A DNA stretch of 64,000 nucleotides, taken from contig OY740769.1 of the NCBI GenBank assembly GCA_963513935.1, positions 107,363,762-107,427,761 on the forward strand, given 5' to 3'. Below, piece after piece: positions 1 to 18,800 of the stretch. The translations under genes and the position numbers were made by a program. A model generated the notes under the pieces. The model saw only the letters and a program-made list of their open reading frames with translations, searched no databases and was not told the DNA's origin. This DNA comes from Aphrophora alni (Eukaryota; Arthropoda; Insecta; Hemiptera; Aphrophoridae). Within the stretch, counting starts at the first letter, position 1. The number at the start of each line of letters is the position of its first letter.

Positions 1-5384
<5,384 letters not shown>

Positions 5385-5439
5385 GGTACCATCAATCGCT
5401 CTGAGAAAGAATTTTTTTTTTATTTCTACTTTCTCACAA

Positions 5440-5895
5440 ATAGTATAGAGAAAGTTATGTAATGGATAAAAAATGGATGTCGAGTTTTTGCTTATATATC
5501 CGTTTTAAGGTTATCTGAGTTCAAAAAAGTGTTTTTAAAATGATGTCTTTCGTTTATGAAATGTTCTACAGTCCAAACGCTTGGACCGATTTTGATCAAA
5601 AAATTTGGTATGTGAGTATATACTGCCCATACATCGTGACGTTTTTAAATTTTAACGATATTTCAAATTTTGATGGTAGTTCCGTCAAAAACTTCCATAA
5701 GAGAAACCCACAAAATTACGTCATTTATTCATAAATCCCGACTCGTGGATTATCACAAAAAACAAAAATCTGTCATGGGGATGTAAAAAGACGTAATTTC
5801 TCAAAATCGGCTAAACCGATTTCATTAACGTTTTAGTGAAATGTGAAGATTAACGACTCAAACTCATATGCAAAATCACAAGTTACAGAATGTTA
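5440..5895 (+). repeat. Dispersed ~430-bp repeat, copy a
   Basis: This is the best-preserved copy of an unclassified interspersed family. Landmarks in order are AGAGAAAGTTATGTAATG near 5450, a block around GTCCAAACGCTTGGACCGAT at 5572-5591, TTTTGATCAAAAAATTTGG just after it, and a 3' block with GGCTAAACCGATTTCATTAA near 5810. The same blocks recur in the same order elsewhere in the window. No ORF of family type is evident, so it looks like a non-autonomous repeat. Confidence 0.7.
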
Positions 5896-6114
5896 AGGTT
5901 TAGGGAAATGAAAAGCTTTTATTTCATTCAAATAAGATTTACATAGGACACATATGGCCCAAAGAAATAGCTTTAGAAACAATTTAAAATTATTTTATAC
6001 AAAAAGGAGATCCATGGTTCATTTTCACTTATGCATGATACTTCGTTTTGGTGATATATAATGAAAAAGTTTGTCCGATGTGTTTGAAGAGTTTATTAAT
6101 TTTACTTTCTCGCA

Positions 6115-6600
6115 TGTAAGTAATTATAGAGAAATTTACCTGATGGATCAAAACATCGACTACGGGTTTTTGAGGTTATATCCGTCCCTTGGGTCCAAAA
6201 AATTGTTTATGGAATGATATCAGTATGCCAACTGTGAAGTGCCTATAGACCAAACAGCTGAACCGATTGTGATCAAATTTGGTATGTGAAGATACTTTGA
6301 CCATATTAGGGGAGGCTTTTTATTTTCTCGATAAGGGAAGATTTGGGTGAAATTATAAGCGATTTTCCTCAAATGTAGCCTCTAAGACCCAAACTAAACA
6401 TATTGATCTTCATTTCTCCAAAACCCAAAACAACTCGCCGATTTGCGAATTATCGGTGAAAAACAACAACAAAAAGCTAACATATGCTGTATAAAAATAT
6501 GTAATTTCTCAAAATCGACTCTACCGATTTCGTCCAAACAGTGAAATTTTAAGATTAAAGACTTATCCCCGTGTACCAAATCAGTAAATCAATATTATGG
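6115..6600 (+). repeat. Dispersed ~430-bp repeat, copy b
   Basis: This is a diverged direct copy of the repeat at 5440-5895. It keeps TATAGAGAAATTTACCTGAT at the start, GACCAAACAGCTGAACCGAT in the middle, GATCAAATTTGGTATGTGAA after it, and CGACTCTACCGATTTCGTCC near the 3' end. It lies about 670 bp downstream of copy a in the same orientation. Confidence 0.65.
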
Positions 6601-7699
6601 TTCAGGAATAATAGCCGAAAATCAAAATTGAACTTTCACCTACGTCATTAATAATTCTATTTTAATTACAGTAAATACAATTTACTTTGAAGAGACATTT
6701 ATATCCTGAGCCCCCCCCCCCTAATTAATTCCCCGAAAGTGCAGTAAGGTTAGGCCCTGTTTAATTACATACAATTTTTTCAAAGGCTTGATCCGTTTTT
6801 CATTTTCACTTTTGACTGACAACTACCAAACTAATATTTTTTGTGACAAATAATTTTGGGTAGTTTTTATTTGGTTCTAGGGGTGGGGGCGTGAAACAGT
6901 TAGTAATGTTTTTGCACCGTTTAGTAACGTCAGGTTTTACCAGTTTCATTCTACCCACAATATTCTGTTTAGCTTCTCGCCAAGCATGTTTATTGTTTAT
7001 ACAACATAATATCCCATTTCCCTGCAAGATATAAGAACTTTTATCCATTAACAATAACACTATTTGCTTATTCACACTTTATAAATTCTTGGATACAACT
7101 TCTTGTTCACGACGCGACGTTGTGGCAGATCTTACATAGTGTGAATGAGACGACAAATATTTAACGTAAATAATGTTCAGTTTTTTTATCTTGTATTAGC
7201 TACCAATTTGATAACATGCAAACCTTATTTTAAGTTAAACAAATAAAGAGAGAATCTACAAAGTTTTTATATATATCTTAATTTTAATCTTATTCTAAAA
7301 CTACAAATTTCAATGTAAATTGTCACCCAATTCGGAAGGGATTTCGATTCAGTTAAAGGGAAAACAGTATAATCATAACTTTTGACGTAGGACAAATAAA
7401 TGGTTCAATAAAATTGCATAAACTTTCTCACTCGCTGATCTTTAAAACCAGACAGAACCCAAAATTAATCGGCATCCAAAATATTAGTTATATAGTTAAA
7501 ATGAAAAGGGTAAAAATGAAAAAAAAAACAAATCAAATTGAAGTTTAAACTTACTTCTTTGTTACCAGAAAAACGTCCTAACCATAAATCATATTTGATT
7601 TAAATCAAGCTTTTAATGAAGTTTATTTTTGTTTTCCCCAATTAATCTTGAACAGTAGGCCTAATATTTTTTACTTCAGAATTCAAGCAGGTTCATTAA

Positions 7700-8120
7700 G
7701 GAAATTTAAACATGTGTGGAACTGATTTAAGGAAATTTACGTATTTCATAAAAACCCTGCGACAGATTTTGTTGTTTTTTATTGATAAATCACGAATCGG
7801 CCAACTTTTTAAAGAGATGACAATCAGTACCATTTGTTGGGGTCTTGGAGGTTAGACTTCAAAAATAATTTGTTTTGTTTCTTATGACAGCTACATCCAA
7901 ATTTTGACTTATCGAGAAAATGAAAAAGACTTACGGAAATATGGCCAAACTATGCTCACATATCAATTTTTTTTTTAATCTATTAAAGCATTTGGAGCGT
8001 ACAGTACTGCAACAGACATCATTCAATTAAAACTTTTTTAGCCTTAGAGAATCTCAAACTTTCAAATAACTAATTATTGATTTTTTTAGTCCATCACATA
8101 AGTTTCTTTATGCTATGTAA
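7700..8120 (-). repeat. Dispersed ~430-bp repeat, copy c (inverted)
   Basis: Read on the minus strand, this stretch has the family order: an AAGAAACTTATGTGATGGA start near 8115, a TGAGATTCTCTAAGGC block, a CCAAATGCTTTAATAGAT block near 7985, and a block with TCGATAAGTCAAAATTTGGA near 7910. Divergence is high, so the boundaries are approximate. Confidence 0.55.
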
Positions 8121-8397
8121 TTGTAAGAAAGTAAAAAAGCCCAAAGTCAAAAGTTAAATGGTTAAGTGGTCTAATAATAAAAACTATTTACTTACATGAT
8201 ACATACGAGTTAAACATTTCAGCCAAACACATAATTAGAAGTTTTTTCTTTCCACTTCATGTAATGAAAATTGTTATATTATACTATTTAGTAGAAAAGA
8301 TCATTAACGAAACTTGTCCTTTTTTCAAAATTTTAAAGTTGATCATTTCAAAAATAGGGAAGGGTAAAATATTTTCATTGTTTTAGCTTTTTTTTTA
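8121..8397. other. AT-rich non-coding DNA, nothing recognised
   Basis: No coding or structural signal was seen between the dispersed repeat copy and the 8.4-kb minisatellite. Confidence 0.5.
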
Positions 8398-8495
8398 TGT
8401 TGTGGTTCACTATATATTTTGTGGTTTACTATATGTTTTGTGGTTCACTATATGTTGTGGTTTACTATATTTTTTGTGGTTCACCATATGTTTGT
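8398..8495. repeat. Short minisatellite, ~18-20-bp unit, 5 copies
   Basis: About five head-to-tail variants of TGTGGTTCACTATATGTTT are present, with C/T and length differences between units. They form a repetitive open frame rich in Cys, Gly, Leu and Trp that is a by-product of the repeat and not a plausible gene. Confidence 0.85.
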
Positions 8496-10068
8496 GCTCC
8501 TCCACAAATAATGACCTTTATGATGTATATTATTTGTTTAAAATTAAGTTAAAACTTGAACACAATTTCTCACTAATAATACGTTTATTACATCAAACTC
8601 ATTTGAAATGATGCATGAGCTACATTAATCAAACTACATAGCATTTGATTTAACAAATGTATTTTTAGTCAGAAATTACGTTCAAATTATATTTTTTTAA
8701 ACATCTTACAAGTGAAACATTATTTATTTATCTTTATAATCATCTTTTTCAAATCTTACATACAGGCTTATTATAATTCCTGTTTTTGGGCTACAATGTA
8801 CATACCCAATTTTAAATGTCTGCCGAACAAATCAACGTAGTAAAAACATAACAGTTTCAAACAAAAAAATTTCTGAAAGTTTAAAAATGAAATTTAATAC
8901 GATCATTGTTTGTTTACGATAGACTTTAGTCATTACTGGATGGAGTTGAATCGTAAATACAATAGTGCTTTAGATAAAGTGACCAAGGTAATTTGTCAGT
9001 CTTCAGCAGAATGGTAACTCCATAGGATATAGCCATTAGCAATAACAGTTAGTAGCTCATGTATCACTGAAGATGGTGAATTTGTCGTTGAAAAGCGTTT
9101 GATTTAGTAAACATATTTTTTGTGAAATCTTGTGTTCGAGTTTTATTCTATCTAATACTATCTCAGAAGTCAAGCTCAATATTTATTTAGTAGTTATCTT
9201 GTCTAACTTTTTGATTGTAATAATTATAAATTCTGTCATAGAACTGTTCTTTATTATATAAAAAATACCTGATCACAGATCTACAAATATATTGTATATA
9301 ATATACTTAAACACAACCTATTTGGTATTCTTCAGTTGATCATATTTGTAATATTCAAAGAATAAAGGAAAGTCTTATTTACATCACATTAAGACGATTC
9401 CAGACTCATCTATGAATGTACAAAGATCTGTCGTATTCGTCACAAGTTATTTATATTCGCAACTCGTCAACAAACGTAATATGAGTAAATGAGAATGGCA
9501 CACATTTCAGCTTATCTGCAGCCTACGGAAAAACACAGTGAGTATTGTGACATTGATAGAAACTGAAGATATAATTTATTCGTACAACTTTTGACAAATA
9601 CAACACGATAACACCATTGACTTTTTTTGTTTTATTCCAATATACTAAGTATTTATGTTTTCGTCGATAAGTATTATATGTACAAGTTACCGCCATTTTT
9701 TTCATTGTTAAGTTATAACGATTTCAACTGGTTTCTTCGCAATTCGTCACCTCGCCAGAAAATCTTGATTTCAGATGAAATTCGTCAATCAGTTGGTTTT
9801 TTTTTCAGAATTCTTACGTGGCTTAGAAACTCAAAACTTCCCAGTTCGTCATCTACTGACTGAAAAATACCCCAGACATATAATATTTTTATCCTTATGC
9901 TTAAGCCCTGAATAAATATTCCTAACCAAGTCCATACATCTATGACATAGGCCCTATGCTCCCAGTAAAACAAGGGTATAAAATGTTTTGCTATTTACAA
10001 ACACGTACAAACTCGATAAAACACTAAACAAGCAATAGTACATTAAGTGTTAATCGTAAGTCTCTCAA
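8496..10068. other. AT-rich non-coding DNA, little recognised
   Basis: No gene was found. The motif TTCGTCA recurs about five times between 9430 and 9860 in short variants, which may be a decayed repeat but has no regular period. Short open frames here overlap on both strands and show no protein character. Confidence 0.5.
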
Positions 10069-11003
10069 TATAAAGCATGTTAAAGAAGTCCCGGGACGGC
10101 ATGTTTTTAACCATTACAGATAGAGCTACAAATCTTTACACATTGTTAATGAACACCTAAACCTATTTTAGTACGTATTCAGTGGACCACTACCTTTCCA
10201 CAAGGAGGACAGGTCCACAAGAAGTAAGTAGGAAATCTTAAATGAGAGGTCGAGTTGTACATCGAATTAAAGGCCTTTATGAGTAGAACACAATGCCGCA
10301 AACCCAACCTCAAATTGTTAACTTTAGCTAAAATAGCGTGATTTTAAAGTTCATAGCTACAACGTCAGGTATGTTAAAATCAGCTTAATAATGTTTACTA
10401 GGTAGAGGTTATGAAATGAAAACTTTGCAAATCAATATCTGGCTTTAAAACACTTTTTTTAAGACAGCTCACTGGCTCTATACCTCCAATGGGGGACGAC
10501 ACTTAAAGAGTCAAAAGGAAATCTTAAATGTAAGCATAGGTTGATATGTACATCAAATTAAAGGTCTTTATTCGTAGAGTACACTGCCGCAAATAAAAAC
10601 TACCTAAAGCAAGTATGTTTCCTGTTTGCGTGAATACCCACTATCAGTCTTTAACAACTTTCTCTTTTAAGCCTATCAAGTTTAATCCATTTTCGTTGTT
10701 TGATTTAATTTGAACTTTAAACCCACGATATTCTAGCTATGGTTAGCCTTTTGAGGTTGGGTTTGCGGCATTGTGTTCTACTCATAAAGGCCTTTAATTC
10801 GATGTACAACTTGACCTATGCTCCCATTTAAGATTTCCTACTTACTTCTTGTTGTGGGCCGTCCCGCTGGAAAGGTATCGGTCCACTGAATACGTACTAA
10901 AATAGGTTTTGGTGTCCACTAACAATGTACAAGTTTTTGTAGCTCTATCTGTAAAGGATAAACAATATTAAGCCGCCCTTGGACTTATTTAACACGCTGT
11001 ATA
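10069..11003. mobile_element. Foldback DNA element with ~240-bp inverted arms
   Basis: The arms at about 10069-10318 and 10754-11003 are inverted complements. Shared blocks include AGTGGACC..TACCTTTCCA, GTAAGTAGGAAATCTTAAAT and CCTTTATGAGTAGAACACAA. The ends read TATA-AAGCATGTTAAAGAAGTCC on the left and, on the complement, TATACAGCGTGTTAAATAAG on the right. This gives a consensus terminus near TATACAGGGTGTTAAA. A third, partial copy of the arm lies inside at about 10490-10600 in the orientation of the left arm. There is no transposase ORF, so this is a non-autonomous element. The target duplication is probably TA or TATA, but that is ambiguous. Confidence 0.85.
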
Positions 11004-14000
11004 TAAAAACATACATATAACAAAGTAGTATGACTTGCCAACGAGGTCGAAGCCTAGTAGGGCATTATTGTAAACTCTTTCCTTTAATTTTAGAACAAGA
11101 TGTGGAGCAAAAAAACTTTATTTAAAGAGGAACAATTTGTAGTTTAAATTTGTATTTAATAAAGGTTACAACTATCTTATTATTACACTAGTTTGACTGA
11201 TAGGATATTCTATTATGGGACAGCTGAGTAACTTGAAATTTCATGGATGAAATAAGTCATTGCTCCCGGCTAACAACAAATTCCGCACGAGCTTGCTTCC
11301 GTTATAAAGTGGAACGCTTCGCCATTCTTTATCTGAACTTATTTGAACTACTTTTATTTTAAACTTCCTATAGTTTATATATCATCGTCATAAAAAAGCA
11401 TAATCAAGATGCAAGATGAACTTAATGATGTTAGATATTTAAATACTTTTAAAATTATGTATAATTTGATCTATGTTTATAATTTTAACACCTTCAGAGA
11501 CAGAACCCTAATTCTCAATATGTTTCTTTGAGGCTTATAAATTCTAAAAAAATTATTATCTCAAAGTTTTTAAACTCAAATCAGTGACATAAAACTTTTT
11601 ACATAGTTTCTAAATCAAACCATTTGCCCGCAATACTGGTGAAACACCATGTATTCAGTAATATTTCAAAATCTAAGATAAATGTCAATTAGATTTGAAA
11701 AAAAAAGTGCTTTCCCCATCTTTTATATAATCTCGAATATTAGTCAAGTTCACTCAAATAACAAATTTTTTCTTTCTGATAAAACCAAAAAAGTTTAGCA
11801 ATGTTATGCCCTAATTCTCGTTATCTACAGATTACATTCCAATACAAACAATACAGGTACGTCATTGAATGAATGACGAATAGGAATGGATGGTTGGAAC
11901 ATTTTTATAACATGAAGTCATGATTATTTTAGTTTAGTTTGCTTTTAAAGCGATTGTAAAATTGATATAACAAACACTTAAGATTATATTGTAAATATAT
12001 AGGCCTGATATTGAAAGGAGTGTAATCGATTGATCGATTTGAAGGTCCTTAGCGAGGCCTTCAATTTGTAAAGTTAGTGAAAGATTTAATTCAACAATTT
12101 ATTAATTAGATTTTTCTTATTAGATGAATGATTGACAAATTTAATATTTTTATAGACCATCTCTTTGGACAACTATTTGTTAAGTGGAATATTTAACTTT
12201 CCATTTTTGTTTACATAAAAGTAGTTATCTCATTCGAAAAATCAAAGGCATTTATTTACTTTTAAAAAGAAATTTAGGTAGTTACTTTACCAGAAAGAAG
12301 TTAGATATTTTTTGTATTATTAGAAAAAAATTAGTCTAAACAAATAGCTTTTATGTACAAGTGCTATTTTCCATAATATACTTCCTCCAAATCACACAAT
12401 TTTCCAAGCAAATTTTTTTTTTAAATTGTTAATGCCTTATATAAATGCCCCTATGATTTAAATATTACACTATAACTTCATTTGAAAGAACTGAGCTAAA
12501 TCTAATATTAACTTAAATGTTATTCGAATGTAGATGACAACATTCTGCACGTAAACATGTTCTCAAAAAATTATTATTTCCGTTACTCTTAAACCGAGTT
12601 TAACAACAGTACGTTATTTATAGCTTGGTTAATTCCAGAACTTGTTTACGTTTTAAAGTTTTTGAGAAAACCGTAGTTAAAACAATTGTATTTCCACATT
12701 TGAAACATAAAATGTCAGCCGATATCTTAAACAGGTGTTATGAGGCATAACATAAAAATCGTTAAATGTGTTACTATTTACAATTACTTTATGATAAAAA
12801 TTCATTTGATTGAAATGTTTGTATCGGTTGAAAATTATAAAGACAAATAATATAATCAACAAATAGATTACTGTACTTATAAAAATAATAGTCTTGTTTT
12901 TAATTCGCTAAGGAATTTCTGTAAAAGTCGCATATTTCTTTACTATAGGGTTGATTTTAATTATTTAAGTTATTAAATAGTGTTACCTCCAGATTTACCG
13001 AAAAATATTCATTTTCCTTCGAAACATTTATTTTGTAATAAATTTATCATTTGAATAACATGCCTGTTATGGGTAAATAACAAATTTTACAGGAACAATT
13101 TGAAATAGTTGTAAATTCTCAAATAAGTTTTATTTTTGTTGTTTTGCTAGAGCTTTTATAACAGCTGTTTCAAATTATTTTTAGCTTAACTTGTTATGGT
13201 ACTTACTTTATTTTGTGAGGATTCATGTTGTGTTACGATTGATTGCTTATATTTCGCAATGCTAAACAGTTTTATATGGCTTATTGTTATTGTCAGACGA
13301 TGGGTCTCAATTTTTTATCTCGCAAAAGTTAATGACTTAACTGCACATACACTGTATAGTGCTTACTTTATTTCTGATTGTTAACTTATATCTCAGAAAG
13401 GGTAAAGGTTTATATGGTTTATTGTTAATATGTGACAATTGTGTGAGAGTTTAGCTATTTAAACGGCGGCCGCAGAAAGACCGCGTTGAAACTGTCCAAC
13501 AATAATTGAATCGTGAAGTAAACTAACAGGTTCAACTTTTTGATGCCAAAATGAAGTACAGTAAGACCTTGACATTATTTAAAAATTGCACGTTATACTG
13601 TTAAAAATTTTACTGGAAACAAATAAAATTGATTATTATTTAAATTTCAGTTTTTCTTGTGCTAGTATACGTTTCTCGATTCGAACGGGTTTGCACTAAA
13701 TACTAGTGTGAATAACGATTATGTAGCAAACTACATAACGAGTGCAACGATACAGAAAATACAAAAAGTCCAGCATTTATACTGAGGAAACAGTTGGTAT
13801 ACGAACGTAATATAATGCAAATTTCTTTACAGTAGTTACGCAAAACTAGTTTGTTATAATTTGAAGATCTCTTCGTTTGCGAATACCGTTCTTGGAATCT
13901 ATAGATGAATATCGCAAGCTTTACAAAATAAGATATTATCGGCTACTGATAGAAAGGAACTTCTTAATAAACCTTTTTGACAGAACGTGATTTTGAGGTT

Positions 14001-15528
14001 ATACGGCAATGTGATTTTAGAATTAACTGTTATTTTCTCAACCACTGAAAACATAATAAATATTATTGAGCTATGTAAGGAAGTTCTTCGAAAAACTATG
14101 TAGTAGCTGATAATTTTTAATTTACAAACTAAATGTTCTTGTTATGGAACTTTTCCAAATATATGTTAATCGGTTTTAGCATATATATATTCAATGAGCC
14201 AAAAATCTACCAATTTGCTCCTATGCATAGGGTCGGTGGACATTTCATATTCTCGACTATCGGAGCTCCTTGTGTTAAAACTCGATAACTACAATTTCAA
14301 TTTACAAATTCCCTAAACGTGGGTATGGAGTGTAACACTAGACTTTTTGGATAGGTTTTCTTCAAATTAAGACTCTGAATAATAGTATGTTCCTTGATTC
14401 AAAATTATGAATAATTTTCATACGATCAAGTATATTCCACCTGTTTTTTTTTTTTTTAATAGTAATCTCGAAAAATTTCTGCTAGTTCTCATTCCCATAC
14501 AAAAGTATTACCATATTATGTAACACCATATTAACAATACTGATGAATATTTTATTTTTGGTTTAGGTTAGATTTAAACTTGTGACAATCGTATTATAAA
14601 AAATTGATAGCTGCGTTTTATCAATATTTGTTCATAATTGTTCATAATAAGTTAAAATATTAGTTTTATAAGTTCTTTTTGAAATTTTGGCTTAAGTTAC
14701 ACAAAATTTGTTCGGCGTCCTAAACTGTTTCATAAAAATTGGTAACATTCAAATAAAAATATGAACATTAAGACTGTAATTTGGATTTTTATAGCAAATA
14801 AATTGAAAAATTGTGTAACTCTAAACTATTTTCATCACCACTGTTCTGAAAGTTATTGTTTTTTTACAGTTAACGTGAGTTTCACAATTTAAAAATTGAA
14901 AAAACAGTAACTTGATTGAAACCCATGTTTATTTATGCAAAACTGGATAATTTTTTTTTTTTTCAAAGTAAAATAAAATTTTAAAATGTGTCTTCCTAGT
15001 AGACTACCGAGATAAAAGAAGTTTGAGAAACAGCTTGCAAATGAATTCATCAGTTTATAATACAGATAAAAAAGATTTTGTAAGGGAAATTTATCATACA
15101 GTTTATTTTGTTCCCCCTAAAATGCATTTGTCAGGAATTAAAAAAGAAATTCCCCATATTTTCCTAACTCAAAACTATTCAAAAATCGAAATATGGATCA
15201 TTATGTAGAAATCATTTTTTCCCTAAAAGTTTCATGTAAAATATTTGCTAATAAAGTGATTTAAAACCTCCGGATAATGGCTATCTTGAATTTTGTAGAC
15301 GTCATATTGAAAAAAAAAACTAAAAAATGATGTTTTCCAAATACAATTAAATATCAGTTCTATATCTTTTCTAGTTTTCCAGCAATCATGTTGTAATCTA
15401 AACAAAAAGCTACGTTATGTACACGCTTTTATGAACACGAGGTTTTGGTCTTTATATAATAATGCCTAAAAAATGGTTTGTTGAATATCCGTTTAACTTG
15501 TGTAACATAATAAACTTGTGTAACGTTT
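11004..15528. other. AT-rich non-coding DNA, nothing recognised
   Basis: This 4.5-kb stretch has homopolymer A/T tracts and scattered short open frames, but no recognisable protein, RNA gene or repeat array. A small GC island (GGCGGCCGC) lies near 13465 without other promoter signals. Confidence 0.55.
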
Positions 15529-15898
15529 AGTTCTGTTGACTTATTATGTTTGCATTTATATAGTCTTGAATATTTTGCATTTGTGTATAGTTCTGTTGAC
15601 CTAATTATGTTGCTATTTATATAGTTTTAGATATTTTGTGTTGGATTTTAGTTCTGTTGACTTATTATGTTTGCATTTATATAGTCTTGGATATTTTGCA
15701 TTTGTGTATAGTTCTGTTTACCTAATTATGTTGCTATTTATATAGTTTTAGATATTTTCTGTTGGTGTTTAGTTATGTCGACCTAATTATGTTTGTATTT
15801 ATATAGTCTTAATTATTTTTTGATGGTTTTTTAATTATGTTGACCTGATTAAGTTTGCATTTTTATAGTCTTGGATATTTTGCATTGGTATATTTTGG
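15529..15898. repeat. Tandem array, 60/61-bp unit with 121-bp dimeric order
   Basis: The landmark AGTTCTGTTGAC, or a close variant, starts near 15529, 15589, 15650, 15710, 15771 and 15832. That gives six units with periods of 60-61 bp. Units alternate: odd units carry TTATTATGTTTGCATTTATA, while even units carry TAATTATGTTGCTATTTATA. The higher-order unit is therefore about 121 bp, and later copies are more diverged. Confidence 0.9.
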
Positions 15899-18800
15899 AC
15901 ATGGTCCTAGGTTATAGGTTATGTTCGCCTTGTTCGTGTTTTACATGATCTAGGCTTGATAACAAGAGTTGATCCATACTCTCTAACGTCATGTATTCAT
16001 TTATAAATATCTGTAAATAAATGGAAATTTCCGAAAAATCCATCATTACCCAATAACTTTATAGGAATTGGAGTAATACAGGAACGGTTTTTTTTCTCAC
16101 TGAATGTAGGCCTTTACGTTGTAAACGTTCAGAGGTGCAATTTTCATTTTTATTTGCTTAAAGTTAATACAGGCTCAGTTTAACAAACCACTGAACAAGA
16201 TATACTTTAACCTGAATATAGCTAGGTAGATTTCAAAATGACGGTACCATACCTTTTTACTTCTTAGTCTATGACGTCCAATAGTAGTTGATTTCTAACA
16301 GCTTTAAAAATCTGCATTTAATTAATAATGCCAAAACGTATTATCTCGTTATGTTTAAAAAACATAACCTTAAAAGTTGTTAAAATCAGCAATATCATAA
16401 TGTGAATTTTATTTAAACTTCAGTCAAATTAAAAAATTACTATTCCCTAAATATGACTGTTAATAAACAGAAAATGTTAAAATGGCGCTAGTTTGATAAT
16501 ACAATCACCAATATAATCTGCAAAATTCTATGTTGCAAAGAAGTTTCATCTTATCTCCGGTCTATCGTCATAGCAACGGAAACTGCGTTGTTGATGGATG
16601 TTGCATATTTATTAACAACCAACAAGGAGGATTATTTAGAAAGAGAACACAACTGAAGGAGAAGGAGAATGAATCACTAACAGATGTTGAGACCTTGAGA
16701 TGTATCGATGACGTCATCGTATTACCCAACATTCCTGCTCCATTGAACTCTCCATCCGTGGAAATAATCAAGTATTTCTCAATGTAAACGTGTATGAATG
16801 AACATGTTTTAACGCATTCATGTAAATTCGTTTTGTTCTTTAAAATCACCAGGTCGATTTTTATGTTTTCATTCATCTCAACTCTTGTTGATAGAATTAA
16901 TTTAATTGTTTAGAGTCTGTATAATATCTCTATTTCTTAGAAGATACAATTGATTATTACTAAATTATTATATTTTATGCGATAGTTTATGTTGTGATAC
17001 GTATAGTTTTTTATACGTTGACGTAATATGACGCTGACAAGATCAGCTAAATTGACGACCTGAATATGTACAGATCGGCGAGATATTTATAGGCTAAAAT
17101 AAGAGCTACGTGTAAAAAAAAAACTAGAAAAATTCTTTTTAAACGACCACTATTTTGAAATTTATAGAGCTAAATTTTCGAGTAACGGAGGTTTTCAGTG
17201 AAAAGTATAACTTAGTTTATTGTGCCAAACTCGAATGCAATCGAATTAAAATTCCAACTACCATTCTTCATTTCACGTTTAGTTGGCAGTGTGTACTTAT
17301 GCAGGGAGCCTACGCTACTATCCGAATAAAAAACAGTACATTTTAATTGCGCCTAAAATAAACACAACATATATTATACAACTGTCAAAAATTTCGAAAC
17401 ATTATGAAAAAAATATAGTAAAACAAACCTGCAACCTTCTTCTTTAAAAGTGAACGTAAGTTTTCCGAAGATCCTACTTTTTTATGTAAGAGTTAATGGT
17501 TTTATATCGTGTTTAACTTACGCCTTCAATGGATTTCTTAAAGGCTTAGGCTACTGTCAACTAAATGTGAAACGGAGTATAGAATGATAATTACAACTTT
17601 GTTGTTATAAATTTATGTTTTGTCAATCTTAATTTTTACAGCATTGTAACATAAGTATGGATTTTTTGAGTTGTCCATGAGGTTAACTTATTTGCCCGAG
17701 CTCATGGCTTTGAGTACCGCCCATGGATCTCCAACACTGCCCCCTCCTCCAAACAACGCACTAGAAACCAATTTTGATAATTAATTTAACAACAAATAAT
17801 GAGGGAGCTTATAATATTAACTATAAATCGACACTAGACTGTATATGACCCTGGTGTGCCGCTTTACTGAAATAAACGCAATACACATTACTGGTTGCTC
17901 TAGTGAGATATCGGCCCCCTGAGTGACCAGTCGCCACAATCACTAAACTTAACCGATCACAGAACACATAACTTAAACCGAAATTCACGGCCGATTTCTT
18001 TTCAAGTCTAGAAAGAAATGAGCAGAATCAGTGCCCTCAGATTCTCACTTGAGAATGTATCCGTTTCTCCTTAGATTGGCAACCGGAGTGACAGACTCAG
18101 CGATTCAAACGGTTGCCCGCTGTCTGATTGTGTGGAATTTGATACTATTTAGGATTAATCTAATAAGTAAAACTTCAAGATCTGGGAATGGACATTGGTA
18201 TAACTTTAGATTTGTATCCACCACAAAGATATTCTTTAAACAAATATAAAAAATGTAACATTTTTGAGTTGGGGGTATCCCAGGCGCAGGCGCCCTATAG
18301 TTCACCTTCCTTAATTCTGTCAATTCCGGAGGAAGGGGACGGGAAAACGGCAACTAGAATGGACGCAAATACTGTATACCCTCTGGCCCCGACCCTCTGG
18401 TTGTGTGTTAAAAGATCATACAAACATTTTCCATTAATTTTATTACATGTAGTTCTATCATCACTTCCTCAAACCCTCCAATCAAGTAATTACTAAAACC
18501 CTTTATTTTAAAAATAATAATAATAAGTAACACTAGTAAAGAAAAACAAAAATATTATAAAATAATTTTGTATCGCAAACCACTAAAATCCTTTCACTTA
18601 ATTTTATCAATAACGAACCTATTATGAAGTAATAATATCTGTGAAATTGATACCATTATCGGTTCATTGATGGTGATTTTTTCATAGAATAAAAGTTTCA
18701 CAATTTACGTGACAAAACATTTAAATATATAAACGCATTCCTGTTAATGCTTCTTTTCTTTCTTTTTTTGAAAAAAACTTGTATACATTTTGAAAGGATT

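Noticed and set aside
16530..16787. 85-codon plus-strand frame with an overlapping 102-codon minus-strand frame
   Set aside because: Neither has a recognisable motif, promoter or splice context, and the overlap shows the region is simply low in stops.
18031..18496. GC-richer overlapping frames and a GATTCAAAC B-box-like word
   Set aside because: No A-box, cloverleaf or tail was found, so a tRNA or SINE call is not justified.
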